Source: Chrysaora quinquecirrha (lineage: Eukaryota; Cnidaria; Scyphozoa; Semaeostomeae; Pelagiidae). Taken from it: DNA of 64,000 nucleotides. The DNA lies in the NCBI GenBank assembly GCA_014526335.1, contig JACTAT010000154.1, forward strand, positions 1 to 64,000, given 5' to 3'. The notes below the pieces were generated by a model. That model had not been told where the DNA came from. It did not search any database and worked only from the letters and a program-made list of their open reading frames with translations. The position numbers and the translations under genes are program-made. Below, one piece after another: positions 1 to 10,455 of the stretch (its first letter is position 1; the number at the start of each line of letters is the position of its first letter).

Positions 1-840
1 AAAGGTGGAGAAATCTCATTCATGAATGGCAAAGCCAAACTTCTCTGCAGCGAATAGATATGTAACATTTAACGAAAATCTTTAAAAATTTAAATCTACT
101 GGCTTCAAATAAATTGCTTTTACTGAATTTTTGGGATACTTGTCAAAAAGGAAAGCACTGAAGTTTTGTAGTGACAATGAACCAAAATCTATCTAGCTAT
201 CCAATTCACGAAAATAAGATTTGTTCCTGGCTTGAAACTCTTGGTAAAACTTATTAACAAATATTAACAAATGTGATAGCTTGTGGCCATAAAAAGCGCT
301 TGCATATACGGATTTCTCTCTACTGATTCCTCTGAAGCATTTATTTTTTCATTTTGTTTCAAATGAATCCTTGAAAGCAAGTATCCCAACGAAAAAATTG
401 TACTGGGTCTCAAACTCATTGACGAGTTTGAGAGCTGTGGCCACTGACTGGCGCAATTTACAAAATTTATGCTAACTATTCCAAATCAAAAAGTGCCATT
501 TTTCGCCAACCGGTCCCAAGGTCATCTGTTGCGGGGTGAGCTAACAACAACAACAACAGATGTCCTTGGGAACGAAGTTGACACCCCACAGGTTCTTTAA
601 TTTTTCGCGCAGGTTCCTTGCGCAGGTTTTTAATTTTTTCGCGCAGGTTCTATATGGCCGAATCGAATTTTCTACTTTAAATACACTTATAAGAACAACC
701 TTCATTAGAAACACCAAGCTGAAATTTTGGTAAGAAATTTTTTATTTCTTCGAAACTATTAGAGATTAACACAAGCAAAGTTCACCAGCGCGAAGCCCTT
801 GCCTGAAAACGTATTTCAAACATGTTTTTGAGAAGGTAGG
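1..840. other. AT-rich intergenic stretch, no gene seen
   Basis: No open frame of useful length, RNA gene or clear inverted repeat is visible here. A short AAC/CAA trinucleotide run lies at about 545-560, and a 'TTTTTCGCGCAGGTTC' phrase occurs twice at about 601-650, which suggests a small local duplication. Confidence 0.5.
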
Positions 841-1260
841 GGTGATAAATTGGTGGAAAAGCACTTCAAATGTAAGAAACAAGCAGGCTGAAATTGAAGC
901 CAATAATCAGGGGTGGCGCTTGCTTTTGCCCGAAAAGGGGGCTAGTCTCCCCGACGAGGGGGCTTATAACGTAAAAACATATTCGTATCTATGCTTGACC
1001 AGATTCCTTATTTTCATATCGTGTTGGTCTTGGTCTGGTATTGGTTCACGACGGTGCATAGCTTTGAATCTATTGGCAACCATTTCCAGATTAATTCTGC
1101 TTCCCCTTTCAGGGGCAAGTTGGCCGAATGCCAATTCAGCTAACGCTGAAAGTGTGTAGCCCCAGAAAAATTTTAAATTCTGGATGCCCTTAGATGCGAT
1201 TTCCAAGCATCTGGGGAGTATAACTTCCTAAGATAATTACCCATTTTGGCACAAGAAACG

Positions 1261-1500
1261 CTAGAAATCGTAGTGCATTAAAGTTAATTTTTGCGTTTTA
1301 ATCTTTTGGTTGGTTGTCAGAAATACCTCCACCGCCCTCTTAATCAGCCCCTGCCTTTCACTGTGGATCCCTAACGCCATCAAACTCTCCAAGTGATAGA
1401 AGTAATGGTTTTTCATTACTGTTCGCAAGTGATTCTTCATTAGACGTACCGAACTAAAATTTCTCTCACATTCAGCTGACAAGACTAGTAGCGTGCACAC
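1261..1500 (-). pseudogene. hAT-type transposase C-terminal fragment
   Basis: The minus-strand frame encodes about 79 residues with the segment 'SAECERNFSSVRLMKNHLR', which resembles the hAT C-terminal dimerisation region (the S-x-E-x-x-FS-x-x-x-x-x-K pattern) of transposase-derived proteins. In hAT elements this region mediates transposase dimerisation. Only this end is present. A second minus frame at 964-1206 may be more of the same degenerate copy but has no recognisable motif. There is no upstream catalytic or BED zinc-finger region, so this is read as a dead fragment. Confidence in the family is fair; the element name is not determined. Confidence 0.6.
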
Positions 1501-1722
1501 TATCAGCGTTAGATGCTCTTGCTCATAGAAAAGCAGTTTTTAGCTTTACAAGATAGCTTTGAAGCACTACTAAGGATGATGGGGCCTCATTTTCCCTTCT
1601 TTCCTTTTAACAAACACGTGAATTTTGAACCTTCATGGCAGGGGGCGTCTTTTTCGACTTGAAATAGGTCTGGAAAGGCTGTTAATATTTCTCGTCAAGA
1701 AAGTTAGGAGATCCACCCCTGT

Positions 1723-2046
1723 ATGGAATATAAAATCAGAAATAACACGTGCAAGCAAAATGTAGTATATTTCCTATCATGCAATTCATGCAATGGCATC
1801 ACAAACTATATTGGGCAAACAACGAATCTAAGAAGTCGAATGAGCGATCACATTTCAGAATCAAGAACGGGAATTTCGACTTGTAATTTTCCAAAACACG
1901 TTTTTTCTTGTGGAGCATCAAATCACAGTCTTCTCAAGAACCTTTTTTTAAAATATTTGTTTTTATGAAATTAACTGACTCACGCCTCTTACTTAACTAC
2001 GAAGATAAACTTTTCAAAGCCGGACATGCCGTTATGAACTCATAGA
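1723..2046 (+). pseudogene. Penelope-like element 3' end: GIY-YIG endonuclease fragment, frameshifted
   Basis: The first frame (1723-1968) carries paired cysteines followed by 'NYIGQTTNLRSRMSDH', the YIG half and following conserved Arg/His region of a GIY-YIG nuclease as found at the C-terminus of Penelope-like retroelements. The natural continuation (Phe-Met-Lys-Leu-Thr-Asp-Ser, then a Tyr-Glu-Asp region ending at a TAG near 2046) lies in another frame from 1965. A frameshift therefore sits in the T-run at about 1943-1949. The reverse-transcriptase part is absent. In intact elements the nuclease nicks target DNA. The sequence just downstream carries a hammerhead-like motif, as expected for this class. 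Confidence 0.75.
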
Positions 2047-2128
2047 AACTGTTGTTTCCTGTGTTGATAATTAAAATTTTTGTAAATATATTTATTTTTT
2101 CAAGATCTAACATTAAAACTATTCAAGT

Positions 2129-2174
2129 CACACTCTGATGAGAACGTAGGTTCGAAAGGCCTCAGTTCAGTGTG
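2129..2174 (+). ncRNA. Candidate type I hammerhead ribozyme motif in Penelope-like element
   Basis: A 6-bp stem I is formed by CACACT (2129-2134) and AGTGTG (2169-2174). Directly after the first strand comes CTGATGA, then a perfect 4-bp stem II (GAAC/GTTC), then GAAA, and a U-U-C cleavage-site triplet directly before the second strand. This is the order of the hammerhead core. Helix III is very weak (one or two pairs), which is known for Penelope-like element hammerheads, thought to act as dimers. It lies 82 bp after the end of the GIY-YIG frame. Activity is not shown. Confidence 0.55.
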
Positions 2175-2179
2175 CCAAA

Positions 2180-3285
2180 AATCTTGTCTATTTCGTTACC
2201 TCCGCTCTCTAGTATCCAAGTCTAACATGTAACATGTTCATGTCAGTATAATATGTACTTTTATGCTAAATATATGTGCGCAACACATATAGAAACAGTC
2301 GTTTTACACTCTATATTTATTGGAGAAAAATATAAACATTTCTTTTTTATACCTTTGTCCTATATGGCGGGGTATATGATGGTGGTGAAGAATTTTTGTG
2401 AATCTCAATTCTTTTCGGTTTTCACCATTGAACTGGTTTTCACCCTGTGTGAGCTCGAGTCTGAGTCGAATACGAATCTGAGTCTTGACGAATATTCAGA
2501 TTGTTGTTTGGTGTTGGTGTGTTGGACAAATCAAATCAAGCAAGAATTGAAACAAGAAATATCAGCCATTATCAAGATGACTCATGAAATCAGCTATCTG
2601 CAGCTGAGAGCTGCAAATGATGCGAGATTAGCAGTAAGTAAAGCCGTACGTAATTCTAATTATCTAATGGGGTGGAGGAGGCTGCGTAGTACGTAGTATT
2701 GAACTCATCGTAACTCTCATCTAGTAGATACGATTTACATTGTAGGCCTACCAAGAGTTTAGTTTTGTTGCCGAGAATTGAGGACTCGGAAAAATGGCGG
2801 CTGTTCTGTCATTTCTTTGTTTATTTAAAAGATTTTGAAAGGAATTCCTTCTTATGATACCAGATTCTAAGCAGAAGATAACGACAGAGTGACAGGCCAT
2901 AAGAAATTCAGCTAGAGTCCTTGCGCCCAAAGTGACCACCTTTTCAAACATTAGTCTAGTACAATATAAAAACTCTAAAGAATTGCTCAAACCTCACTCC
3001 CCATAGAAATACTTTTCATTTTATTGCTTATGTCTTGCCAGAATTTCAATGTGATATTTCAACTTCTCTTGTCAAAACAACAATCCAAGCAAAAGAACAA
3101 CCAAAAATGGCCTAAATCAGGAAATGTTTTCAAAGTGGCCATCATAGAGATAGTAATAAACAAGTTTGAATTATTAGTTTAATTAGTAGTACTAAAGTAC
3201 TACTTGCCATTAGGTTTTTACTATTGTTTAGCGCCACCGCAGCCAAGAAAAAATAGCGACGCTATCGCAATGTCTGAAGGACAAT
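2180..3285. other. Intergenic, no confirmed gene
   Basis: Frames here have no recognisable domains. One stretch at about 2578-2632 begins with ATG, reads Thr-His-Glu-Ile-Ser-Tyr-Leu-Gln and is followed by GTAAGT, so it could be a short first coding exon. No partner exon was found, so it is not annotated as a gene. Confidence 0.35.
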
Positions 3286-3740
3286 AATCATCATCATAAT
3301 CGTCATCATTATCATGGAAATCGTTATGATCATCATAATTGTTACCATCATCATCATCATCATCATGATCATGATCATCATCACCATCATCATCATCATC
3401 ATCATAATAATAATAATCATCATCATCAACATCATTATCGTCATTGTCATCATCATCATCATCATGTTCATTGTTGTTATCATCATCATCTTTCCAGCTT
3501 TAACCAGTTCAGTTTTGCAGCTTCTGCAGAATCTATAGTGGTCAAGTACAATGATAATCATGATAATCACGTGATCATGACAGTGATGACGATGACGACG
3601 ATGATGATAATGATAATGATAAGGATGATGTTCAAGATGATGATGATGTTGGACAAGATTACGATGATGATGATAATTATGATGATGTTGGTGATGATGA
3701 CGATGATCATGATCTGGTGATCATGATCATGATGATGACA
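3286..3740. repeat. CAT/ATC then ATG/GATG trinucleotide microsatellite
   Basis: A run of imperfect CAT/ATC triplets (about 3286-3490) is followed, after about 50 bp of unique sequence containing 'CAGTTTTGCAGCTTCTGCAG', by imperfect ATG/GATG triplets to about 3740. Open frames through it encode only Met/Ile or His/Asp strings and are artefacts. The two halves are roughly reverse complements, so the region could fold back. A similar CAT tract next to a 'CAGTTTTGCTGCAGCTT' phrase occurs at about 40225-40365, which suggests both are inside copies of one dispersed repeat. Confidence 0.85.
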
Positions 3741-4919
3741 GTAAAAATAAACAAAATCATACGAGATCAGCAGGAATTTCTACTGCGCCACAACTTCCTC
3801 CCCTCTTTACACGAAAATTTGCACGCATCAGAACCTGAGAATCTTCTGACGACAACAACCCTCTCAAAATAAATATGGCATCGACATCGGCAACAACATG
3901 CGCAACGCAAATGGCTAATAAAAGTATTTATTATGCAAAATTCAAATACAAAAGCTTTGAGAATTAATTATCAAAAAATTGAGCTTCGAGAATCTTCTGC
4001 AATATCTTTAACCACAATGACACATCTAGATGTTTACAAATTTCGTTATTGCTTCTAATTGTCAAATAATTGGTATTCATAACATCCAATTACGGCGACT
4101 TCAAAGTTGACTTCCTAGTATTTGTGGTTTATCTTTGTCACGCTTTTTGGCAGGAAAAAGTGTCTATACATACATCCTTACATGCATTCCACAACCACCC
4201 TCTCTGTCCTTTGGATATAAAGAACGTGTTTGGAAAACAAACCAATGAAATCACGAATGCGTCAGATAGGGTGGCCAGTTTGGGCACAATTCAAGCAATT
4301 GAATGCCTTTCAAAAATGTTTCCCCTGTTCAGTTCAGACGAAAAATAATTCAAAATTCTTTTCTCATGTTTTCAAGTCAGAGGTCAGAGTGTGGTTCAAG
4401 ATCTTTTAAAGTTTTTTTACAGTTAAGATATGGAAATAGGAGACTGAAAGGAATTACATTACTTTGAAAACAAACGATAAAATGGAGGAATACTACACTT
4501 GAAACAAAAATAAGGCCTTGCATGATTCTTTTTTGTATCAGATTATTAGGCACTTAAAAAGGAAAAAAAATCATAAAATTAAGGAAATGGCACATTTTTG
4601 TGAGTTTTAGGAGGCAATAACAAGATTCAAACATATTGTTTTTATAAATTTCTGCAGACCAGTGGATTTTCTCAAATTGTGCAAGCTGGCCTATTTGGGC
4701 GCAAGGACTCTAACATACATTTGCATGGGGACCTGTGATCTGGATTATTGCTATTATTTATTTTTTAGTAATTACAACATTAAAGCACTACTTTTACTAA
4801 TTACTATCAAAACTAGTTTGAAATGGTAACAAATTAAGGTTTACATTGAAATATTATAGACAGGGAAATTATCACAACTGTCTAAACAAGTGCCTAATGA
4901 ATTCAAAGTGTTTAGACCT
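3741..4919. other. AT-rich intergenic / degenerate repeat
   Basis: No gene is recognised. The phrase at about 3770-3835 (CAGGAATTTCTACTGCGCC and following TCCCCTCTTTAC) resembles 39944-40000 near a second CAT tract, which supports a dispersed repeat family. The rest, up to the inverted-arm element, is AT-rich without identifiable features. Confidence 0.4.
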
Positions 4920-6765
4920 TAAACACTATTTTAAGACTTTGAAACATGTTTGAAACTATTAAGGCTATTGATGATGTCATCAAAATGGTGTTTAGTGATG
5001 TTTGAGAGAGAAAAGTCATCAAAAATAAATGATATATCAATTTTTGCATCTGTTTTCACTGTTTATATGAACCACAGTCTAAGAACTCTTATAATTATTT
5101 TAAAAGATGAGGGATTCAACGATTGGTGATGTGATTTCCAGGGGGTAAAGTTAGGCCTTTAACGAAATTTGGTATGATGGGCAAGAAGTGCCATTAAATG
5201 ACCTGGCATTGCATTTATTATCTGATTTCTAGTATTTAGACTACAAAAGTATTTTAAGACTTTGAAACAATTTCGAAACTTGCAGGGGGTCATAGCTGAT
5301 GACATTATTTATATGGTTTTTGGATTCAGAACCTTCTTTCCTTATTCTACATACTGTAGGTTCAAGCATTTTCGATATCCTAATTATTAGATTATTTCTC
5401 CAATATTGAAATATGAATCCATTTTTGGAAATCCATTTCAATGGTTCGTATCAGACATTGAACAAAATGCTGACTCTAATCCATACAATGAAGGTTGGCT
5501 TAGTTGTTGCTCAATTGAGTCAAGAGCTCAAAAATCTCCTTGAAAGAATGAAGACCTTTATGTGTGATCACTCACATCGCCTGTATTCAGCAGCAAATTG
5601 TTGGGAATTACTTCTGGGTGGAAAGTTGCATGACATCTATGCAGTTGACATATACTATCATAATTGCTGCTACGTAAAGTTTGTTCATTCTCTAACAAGT
5701 CAGCAAAGTACAAAAGGAAGAGGATGTAAAGGAAGCTTTCATGTATAAAGTGAAGAGAAAGATTGTAAGAGATAAAGAAGCGTATATCTTCTTAATAACG
5801 AGCTTTTGAAGGACACCGAAATTCTCAGCGAGGATTAAGGGCTTGAGACTAAACTGTCATAAGTACTTGTCCACTCTTAAAAGGAGACTCATTCACGAGT
5901 TTGGTGACAAGATTTCGTTCTTCCCATTTGGCAGGTATTTGCTTGTGCATTCAGCTGACATATATCCATGCAGATACGCTGTTCCATCTTTACACAGATG
6001 TGGGTTGCATGATGACGATCTGGTGGCAGAATCATTTGGCAGAATGATCCGAAGGAAACTGGCACAAAGAGAATCTCAATAAAAGAATAAAGGCCCACTG
6101 CCTGAGTTGTTAAGGCAGTGTACTTCACCATGCACGATTAAGGAAGAAGAATCAATATGGCTATGTCAGTTGTCAGTCAGATGTCAGTTTGTCGTATTTT
6201 TGACGAGGCAAGAAAGATATGGTCTCTTTCCAGTGACTAGGAGAGTCTTTCAACACACGGAAGCAAAAGAACTTAGGGTTATCACTGCATAGATTAACGG
6301 GCAGTAAGGAGGCCTAAAGAGCTAGTGGATACCTTGCATAAATGTAAGCATACTGTGGCTTACAATGAGGTGCACATGCAGAATCTTTCTTGGTCAAGAA
6401 TTCTCATGACAAGACCGTCCATCGTTGCCAATCTAGGAACAGGCGTTGTCACAATACTAGGAATCAAAAGATAAAAATTTTGCCAGGTCATTTGATGGTG
6501 CTTTTTGCCCGTCACACCAAATTTCGTGAAAGGCCTTACATTACCCCCTGGAAATGATGTCATCAATCATTGAATACCCAGTCTTTTGAAAAAATTATTG
6601 AAGTTCTTAGTAGTCCATATATACAATGAAGAACAAATGCAAAATTGATATATCATTTGTTTCTGATGAGTTTTCTTTCTCGAATATCACTGAAACACCA
6701 TTTTGATGACAACAACAATTGCGAACGCCGTGCATAGTTTCCATAATGTTTCAAAGTCTTAAAAT
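4920..6765. mobile_element. Degenerate element with long inverted arms
   Basis: The left arm (about 4920-5240) and right arm (about 6440-6765) are diverged reverse complements over more than 300 bp. Shared blocks in the same order include TTTTAAGACTTTGAAACA, CATCAAAATGGTGTTT, AAATGATATATCAATTTT, CCAGGGGGTAA and AAATGACCTGGCA. The interior holds broken coding sequence (about 5413-6082). This is the layout of a DNA transposon or foldback element with long terminal inverted repeats. Exact ends and target duplications were not resolved. Confidence 0.65.
5413..6082 (+). pseudogene. Broken ORF of unknown function inside the inverted-arm element
   Basis: Two open pieces (5413-5748 and 5843-6082) are separated by stops. 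The first contains Cys-Asp-His-Ser-His and 'DIYYHNCCYVKF', with closely spaced His and Cys residues that could bind metal. The second contains Lys-Arg-Arg-Leu-Ile-His-Glu-Phe-Gly-Asp, a Ser-Phe-Phe-Pro-Phe-Gly-type turn and 'ESFGRMIRRK'. Its position between long inverted arms suggests an element-encoded protein. I do not recognise a named family. Stops and frame changes mean it is not functional as read. Confidence 0.45.
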
Positions 6766-6784
6766 ACACTCTTTTTTTATAAAA

Positions 6785-7195
6785 AATGCTAAATTTTAAA
6801 AAATTGCCCCAAACATTGCCAAAATTTTAAACAATAACTAAACAATCTGCCTGGGATAGTCTTTGAGTTGTACAAATCTTCAAAATTGCGATAAACAGCG
6901 GAGAAATTTTCGGGCATACTTAAAAGCTTTTTTCGTCTGACACTCCTCAGTATGAACGTCTGAAACAGACCGAAACAATAGACTAAGGCGGAATTTATAC
7001 CAAGATGCGGCTCGAAATGCACCAATCAGAATGAACGAAAAGCTGAATCGGCATTGTGTTTTAAACACCAATCAGTTGGCGGGAAGACCAATAGAATTAT
7101 TTGAAGAGTCCAAGTGAGAAAACGAACTCTTTCTGTCTACACAAAACTGGCCTTTTGGTTTTGATGTAGACAGATCCAAAAACCCCTAAGTGGAA
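6785..7195 (-). mobile_element. Penelope-like element terminal-repeat fragment
   Basis: This segment is the reverse complement of sequence at about 42690-42950 and resembles 44830-45130. Shared blocks include AAAACCGAAAGGCCAGTT-like text, TGTAGACAGAAAGAGTT, and the CTGAGGAGTGTCAGA motif before a Lys/Ala-rich run. The 42.3-kb copy is preceded by Penelope-like coding sequence, so these are assigned to the terminal repeat of that family. A hammerhead-like core lies at about 6915-6954 on the minus strand. Confidence 0.6.
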
Positions 7196-7845
7196 CAAAG
7201 ATCTTGCTTCGTCAATGATTTTGAAACAGTCCTTGCTGTAATTTTCTGCACAATCAGGGTTGTCGAGGAGGTGTTGTCCTATGGTCGAATAATGGTTGAG
7301 TCTAGGTTGTTTTTGTTCAAATGTTTATTTCGTTGTTGTGGTCCAAATATTTTTGAACCAAAATATTTTGCAGATACTTAAATGTTTGCAGTTATCTTCA
7401 AAGCTATGTTATTAATATCATGTATTCTGATTTAGATAATGCTACTTCCGGTTTGGTTTTCAAGAGCACAAATGGAAAAAACACCAACAATTTTCGGTAT
7501 TACTAAAACATGGAAGCAGCCAAAATGAACCAAAACGATCCAAAATGAACCAAAATGAACTAAAATAACTTTGAGTTTCTTTAAATGTCTTCATTGACAA
7601 CAAGAACTCTAGGGATTCCTCCTCTCCCTTAACATCGGTATACCGTAAGAAAACTTACACGGGCTTACTTACCAATTATTTCAGTTTCACCTCTTTCTCT
7701 TTTAACCTGGGTTTGATTCGTACGTTAGTTGACAGAACGTATAAAATTAACAATACTTGGTCCGGTTTCCATGAAGATTTAAAGATTCATTTTATGTTTA
7801 CAAAGTTGTGTTTTTATTTGTTATGCCTGTCACATGTAGTTGCTC
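7196..7845. other. AT-rich intergenic
   Basis: No supported gene. A short imperfect tandem of AAAATGAACC-like decamers occurs at about 7525-7560. Confidence 0.4.
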
Positions 7846-8136
7846 CTAAAATTTCACAATGTTATCATGTCGAGCAAGGTTGTGAAGAAGCTTTGCCTCT
7901 TTCTTAAATTCCTTTTCGCAACACTTTAAATCATTGATTATTTTCAGGACGACGCTTCTTGTTTCCAGAGATGACGACACGACAAATGTGCCAGGATAAA
8001 CTGTTGCAGGACTGCCACGCCCAATCTCCTCTTCCCGACCGACATCTTTCCATTTGAAGGTTTCAAAACAATCGTCTTTAGCTTTATTTTTTGGGACTCT
8101 GAATGATTTATTCAGAGCCATTTTTCCAAAAAGCAC
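7846..8136 (-). pseudogene. Protein kinase N-lobe fragment
   Basis: The minus-strand frame encodes about 96 residues. It contains Glu-Glu-Ile-Gly-Arg-Gly-Ser-x-Ala-Thr-Val-Tyr, a glycine-rich ATP loop with the usual third glycine replaced by Pro in a GRGSPATVY stretch, then Val-Val-Leu-Lys-Ile (candidate beta-3 lysine), a charged helix with Glu residues (candidate alpha-C), and His-Asp-Asn-Ile-Val-Lys-Phe. This matches the first third of a eukaryotic protein kinase domain. The frame then stops (TAG at 7846), and no C-lobe HRD or DFG motifs are seen downstream. It may be one exon of a larger gene or a dead fragment; the missing downstream exons favour a fragment. Confidence 0.6.
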
Positions 8137-8399
8137 TTAGTCCATCACAGAAAGAACGCAGGGGAAGGCCACACGTGTTGAAGTTCAGAGCAGACAACCC
8201 AGCGACTAGAATTACATGCTATTTCCCGCAATCATTTTTCAGACAGAGAGGATTCCCAGGGATTTTACGGAATCGATAGAGAAACCAAATCAAATTGAAT
8301 TATAAAACAACCAGCATTGTCTGGATTTCTAACATGGTGTGCCACCTTAACATGCTATCATCAATGGTATTTGCTACCTTAAAATTGAATCAATAACGG

Positions 8400-8616
8400 C
8401 ATTATCTCCAACATTTCCCCTTTTACAGATTCCCCCTTTTACAGATTGCCCCTTTCACAGATTCCCCGGGGAATCGGGGAATGCAAAGACAATTTGTTGT
8501 CGTTCCCCCTTTTACAGATTCAGAAAGTTTGAATATGACGTCATATTCCCCGATTCCCCGTTCCCCGATTCCCTTTCCTCGATTCTCCGTTCCCCCTTTT
8601 ACAGATAGCCTTAAAT
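8400..8616. repeat. Short tandem CCCCTTTTACAGATT and GATTCCCC motifs
   Basis: The phrase CCCTTTTACAGATT occurs about four times between 8418 and 8610, mixed with GATTCCCCGTTCCCC-type decamers that are the reverse complement of the array that follows. A related TTCCCCATTC run occurs at about 16365-16440. Confidence 0.6.
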
Positions 8617-9123
8617 GGGCTATTACTGAAAGCAGGAACGGGGAATATCAGCGGGAACGGGCGGGAATCACCGAACGTCTTGCGGAACGAAAGGGAATCA
8701 GCGGAACGGCCGGAATGACTGGGAATCAGCGGAACGAGCGGAATGACCGGGAATCAGCGGAACGAAAGCGGAATCAGCGGAACGGCCGGAATGACCGGGA
8801 ATCAGGGGAACGAGCGGAATGACCGGGAATCAGCGGAACGAAAGCGGAATGACCGGGAATCAGCGGAACAAGCGGAATGACCGGAATCAGCGGAACGGGC
8901 GGGAACGAAAGCGGAATGACCGGGTATCAGTGGGAACGGGCGGAACGAAAGCGGGAACAAGTGGGAACGAAAGCGAACGAAAGCGGAATCACCGGGAATC
9001 AGCGGAACGGGCGGGAATCAGCGGAACGGAGGGTTCTAAGAGTCACAAAAGATCGAAAAATAAATATTAAATGACAAAGATTTATAAGCTTAATGCCTGC
9101 CAAATCGAATCGTCATTTTCAAA
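8617..9123. repeat. Decamer minisatellite array, copy 1
   Basis: About 400 bp of GGGAATCAGC / GGAACGAGC / GGAATGACC units with 9-10 bp periodicity. The array shares both flanks with copy 2 at 20441-20979: the left flank begins GGCTATTACT and the right flank runs from GGAGGGTTCTAAGAGTCAC to about CGTCATTTTCAAA. The array is therefore part of a dispersed repeat and not an isolated satellite. In this copy one G is missing from many units. Open frames across it are by-products of the repeat. Confidence 0.85.
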
Positions 9124-9885
9124 TACTAATTAGGAAAAAAGAAGAAATTGAAAATATCACTAAATTTACTTTACAAATTTTAAAATCGAAAACACAAAAA
9201 ATGCAACAATTTTAGGATTGGAAAACAACGATATTTTGATATTTTAAACACGAGATCTTGAAGTGGAGTAAATGAAATCAATGAAATTGCATAACCGAAA
9301 CAACATGATCGCATACCGGAAGCAGCCGGAAGCCGAGTAACTTGAACTTCTGTAAACTTGTGACACAACACAAAGGATTGAATTTTTTCATGACACTATA
9401 TCATTTGATACATGGTCAAAACAGTAAGATACAAGTTAAAAAATCGAAATTGAAAATTAAAAGTAATAACAAACTAAGAATTTTTTGGGTAGACAAATTA
9501 ATCAAAATATTGAAGTTTTTTGAGATAAATAGAAGTATAAAGATGAAGGTTTATTTTATTCAAGTTCAGCCTCGCGACCCAATTCACTCCAAAAAATCTC
9601 GTCCACTTTTTGAAAAAGGCTATTGTTTTTTTGAAAATCCTTTAATAATTTTCAGGAAATTCTATTGTTCTTTTGTGAAAATCCCAAAAATCTCGTCCAT
9701 TTATAAGGAAAGTGATTTGCCTCTCTGTGGAAAAATAAGGAAATGTGCAATTGGAGTACGAGTAGCGCAGGAATGACCTGTGTAATACAAGGGGGATTGC
9801 TGCAAAAAGGTGATTTCATGATCATAGGAATGCAAAGTTGTGCCAAGTTTAGCGGAAGGAAGTACATATGAGAAGTTGAAAATGA
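9124..9885. other. AT-rich intergenic
   Basis: No gene is recognised. The frame at 9342-9776 is lysine/isoleucine-rich with no known motif and looks like AT-rich chance coding. The phrase AAAATCTCGTCCA occurs twice (about 9593 and 9688). Confidence 0.4.
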
Positions 9886-10109
9886 TCGACCGTCACTCCT
9901 CCCAAGTCGTAAGTGGTACGCTTTTCCGACTTTTTCGCTGCTCGGCCGACAGTGGGGTAGGCGTGTCATCGCCCTTTCGTTTTTTGCAAACTTCTTTCGC
10001 TTCTGGGGTAATTGGGGCTAACCCTTCTTTGAAGTGCGTCATTGGTGCCCGTTTGAACAATCGCCCGATTGTTCTCACTAGGAGGATTATCACTAAACCA
10101 CAACAACGC

Positions 10110-10185
10110 ACAGTGGCACGATCGGTAAGGCGGCGTGTCTCGTGAGCTGCGATGCAGAGTTTGGAGTTCGACTCCCCTCAAGGGA
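10110..10185 (+). other. tRNA-like module 1 in unit A
   Basis: An A-box-like TGGCACGATCGGTAAGGCGG is followed about 40 bp later by GAGTTCGACTCCCC, a good B box. The spacing is that of a tRNA-derived pol III promoter, but I cannot fold a clean anticodon arm, so this is tRNA-like and not a tRNA gene. The counterpart in unit B is at 12205-12276. Confidence 0.55.
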
Positions 10186-10384
10186 ATGTCTTTTTCTCTC
10201 GAATTTTTTTATTTCTCTTATTTTCGTGTTGGAAATGTTTTCAAAAGGCCGAGGAGTCGTCTGGTAACTAAAATTTGCTTTTGGTTTAATTTTTAAGTTC
10301 GTTAGACATAATTTTTAATCGTGTTTTGTTTTTCCCTTCCATGAATATTAGGACCACTAGGAGATTGTTGCATACTAAGCAAAC

Positions 10385-10455
10385 GGCTGTGTAGCCGAGT
10401 GGTTGAATGCTCGCTTGCTAACCGGGGAGACCGGAGTTCAAGTCCCCTCCAGTGT
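10385..10455 (+). other. tRNA-like module 2 in unit A (Ser/Leu-like)
   Basis: GTAGCCGAGTGGTTGAATGC resembles the D-arm region of class II (Ser/Leu) tRNAs, and GGAGTTCAAGTCCCC resembles a T arm/B box. A variable-arm-like GGGGAGACC lies between them. The acceptor stem is not convincing. The counterpart in unit B (12478-12540) is more decayed. Confidence 0.55.

Noticed and set aside
2253..2696. 147-residue frame
   Set aside because: Composition is AT-driven and hydrophobic-aromatic without a motif; only a small piece near 2578-2632 before GTAAGT looks exon-like.
3262..3720. Met/Ile-rich and related open frames in the CAT/ATG tract
   Set aside because: They are translations of a trinucleotide repeat in several frames and strands, with no other coding signal.
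8481..9074. Arg/Asn/Gly-rich frames across the decamer array
   Set aside because: Repeat-derived; three frames are open at once and the clean 10-bp copy at 20441 does not keep any of them open.
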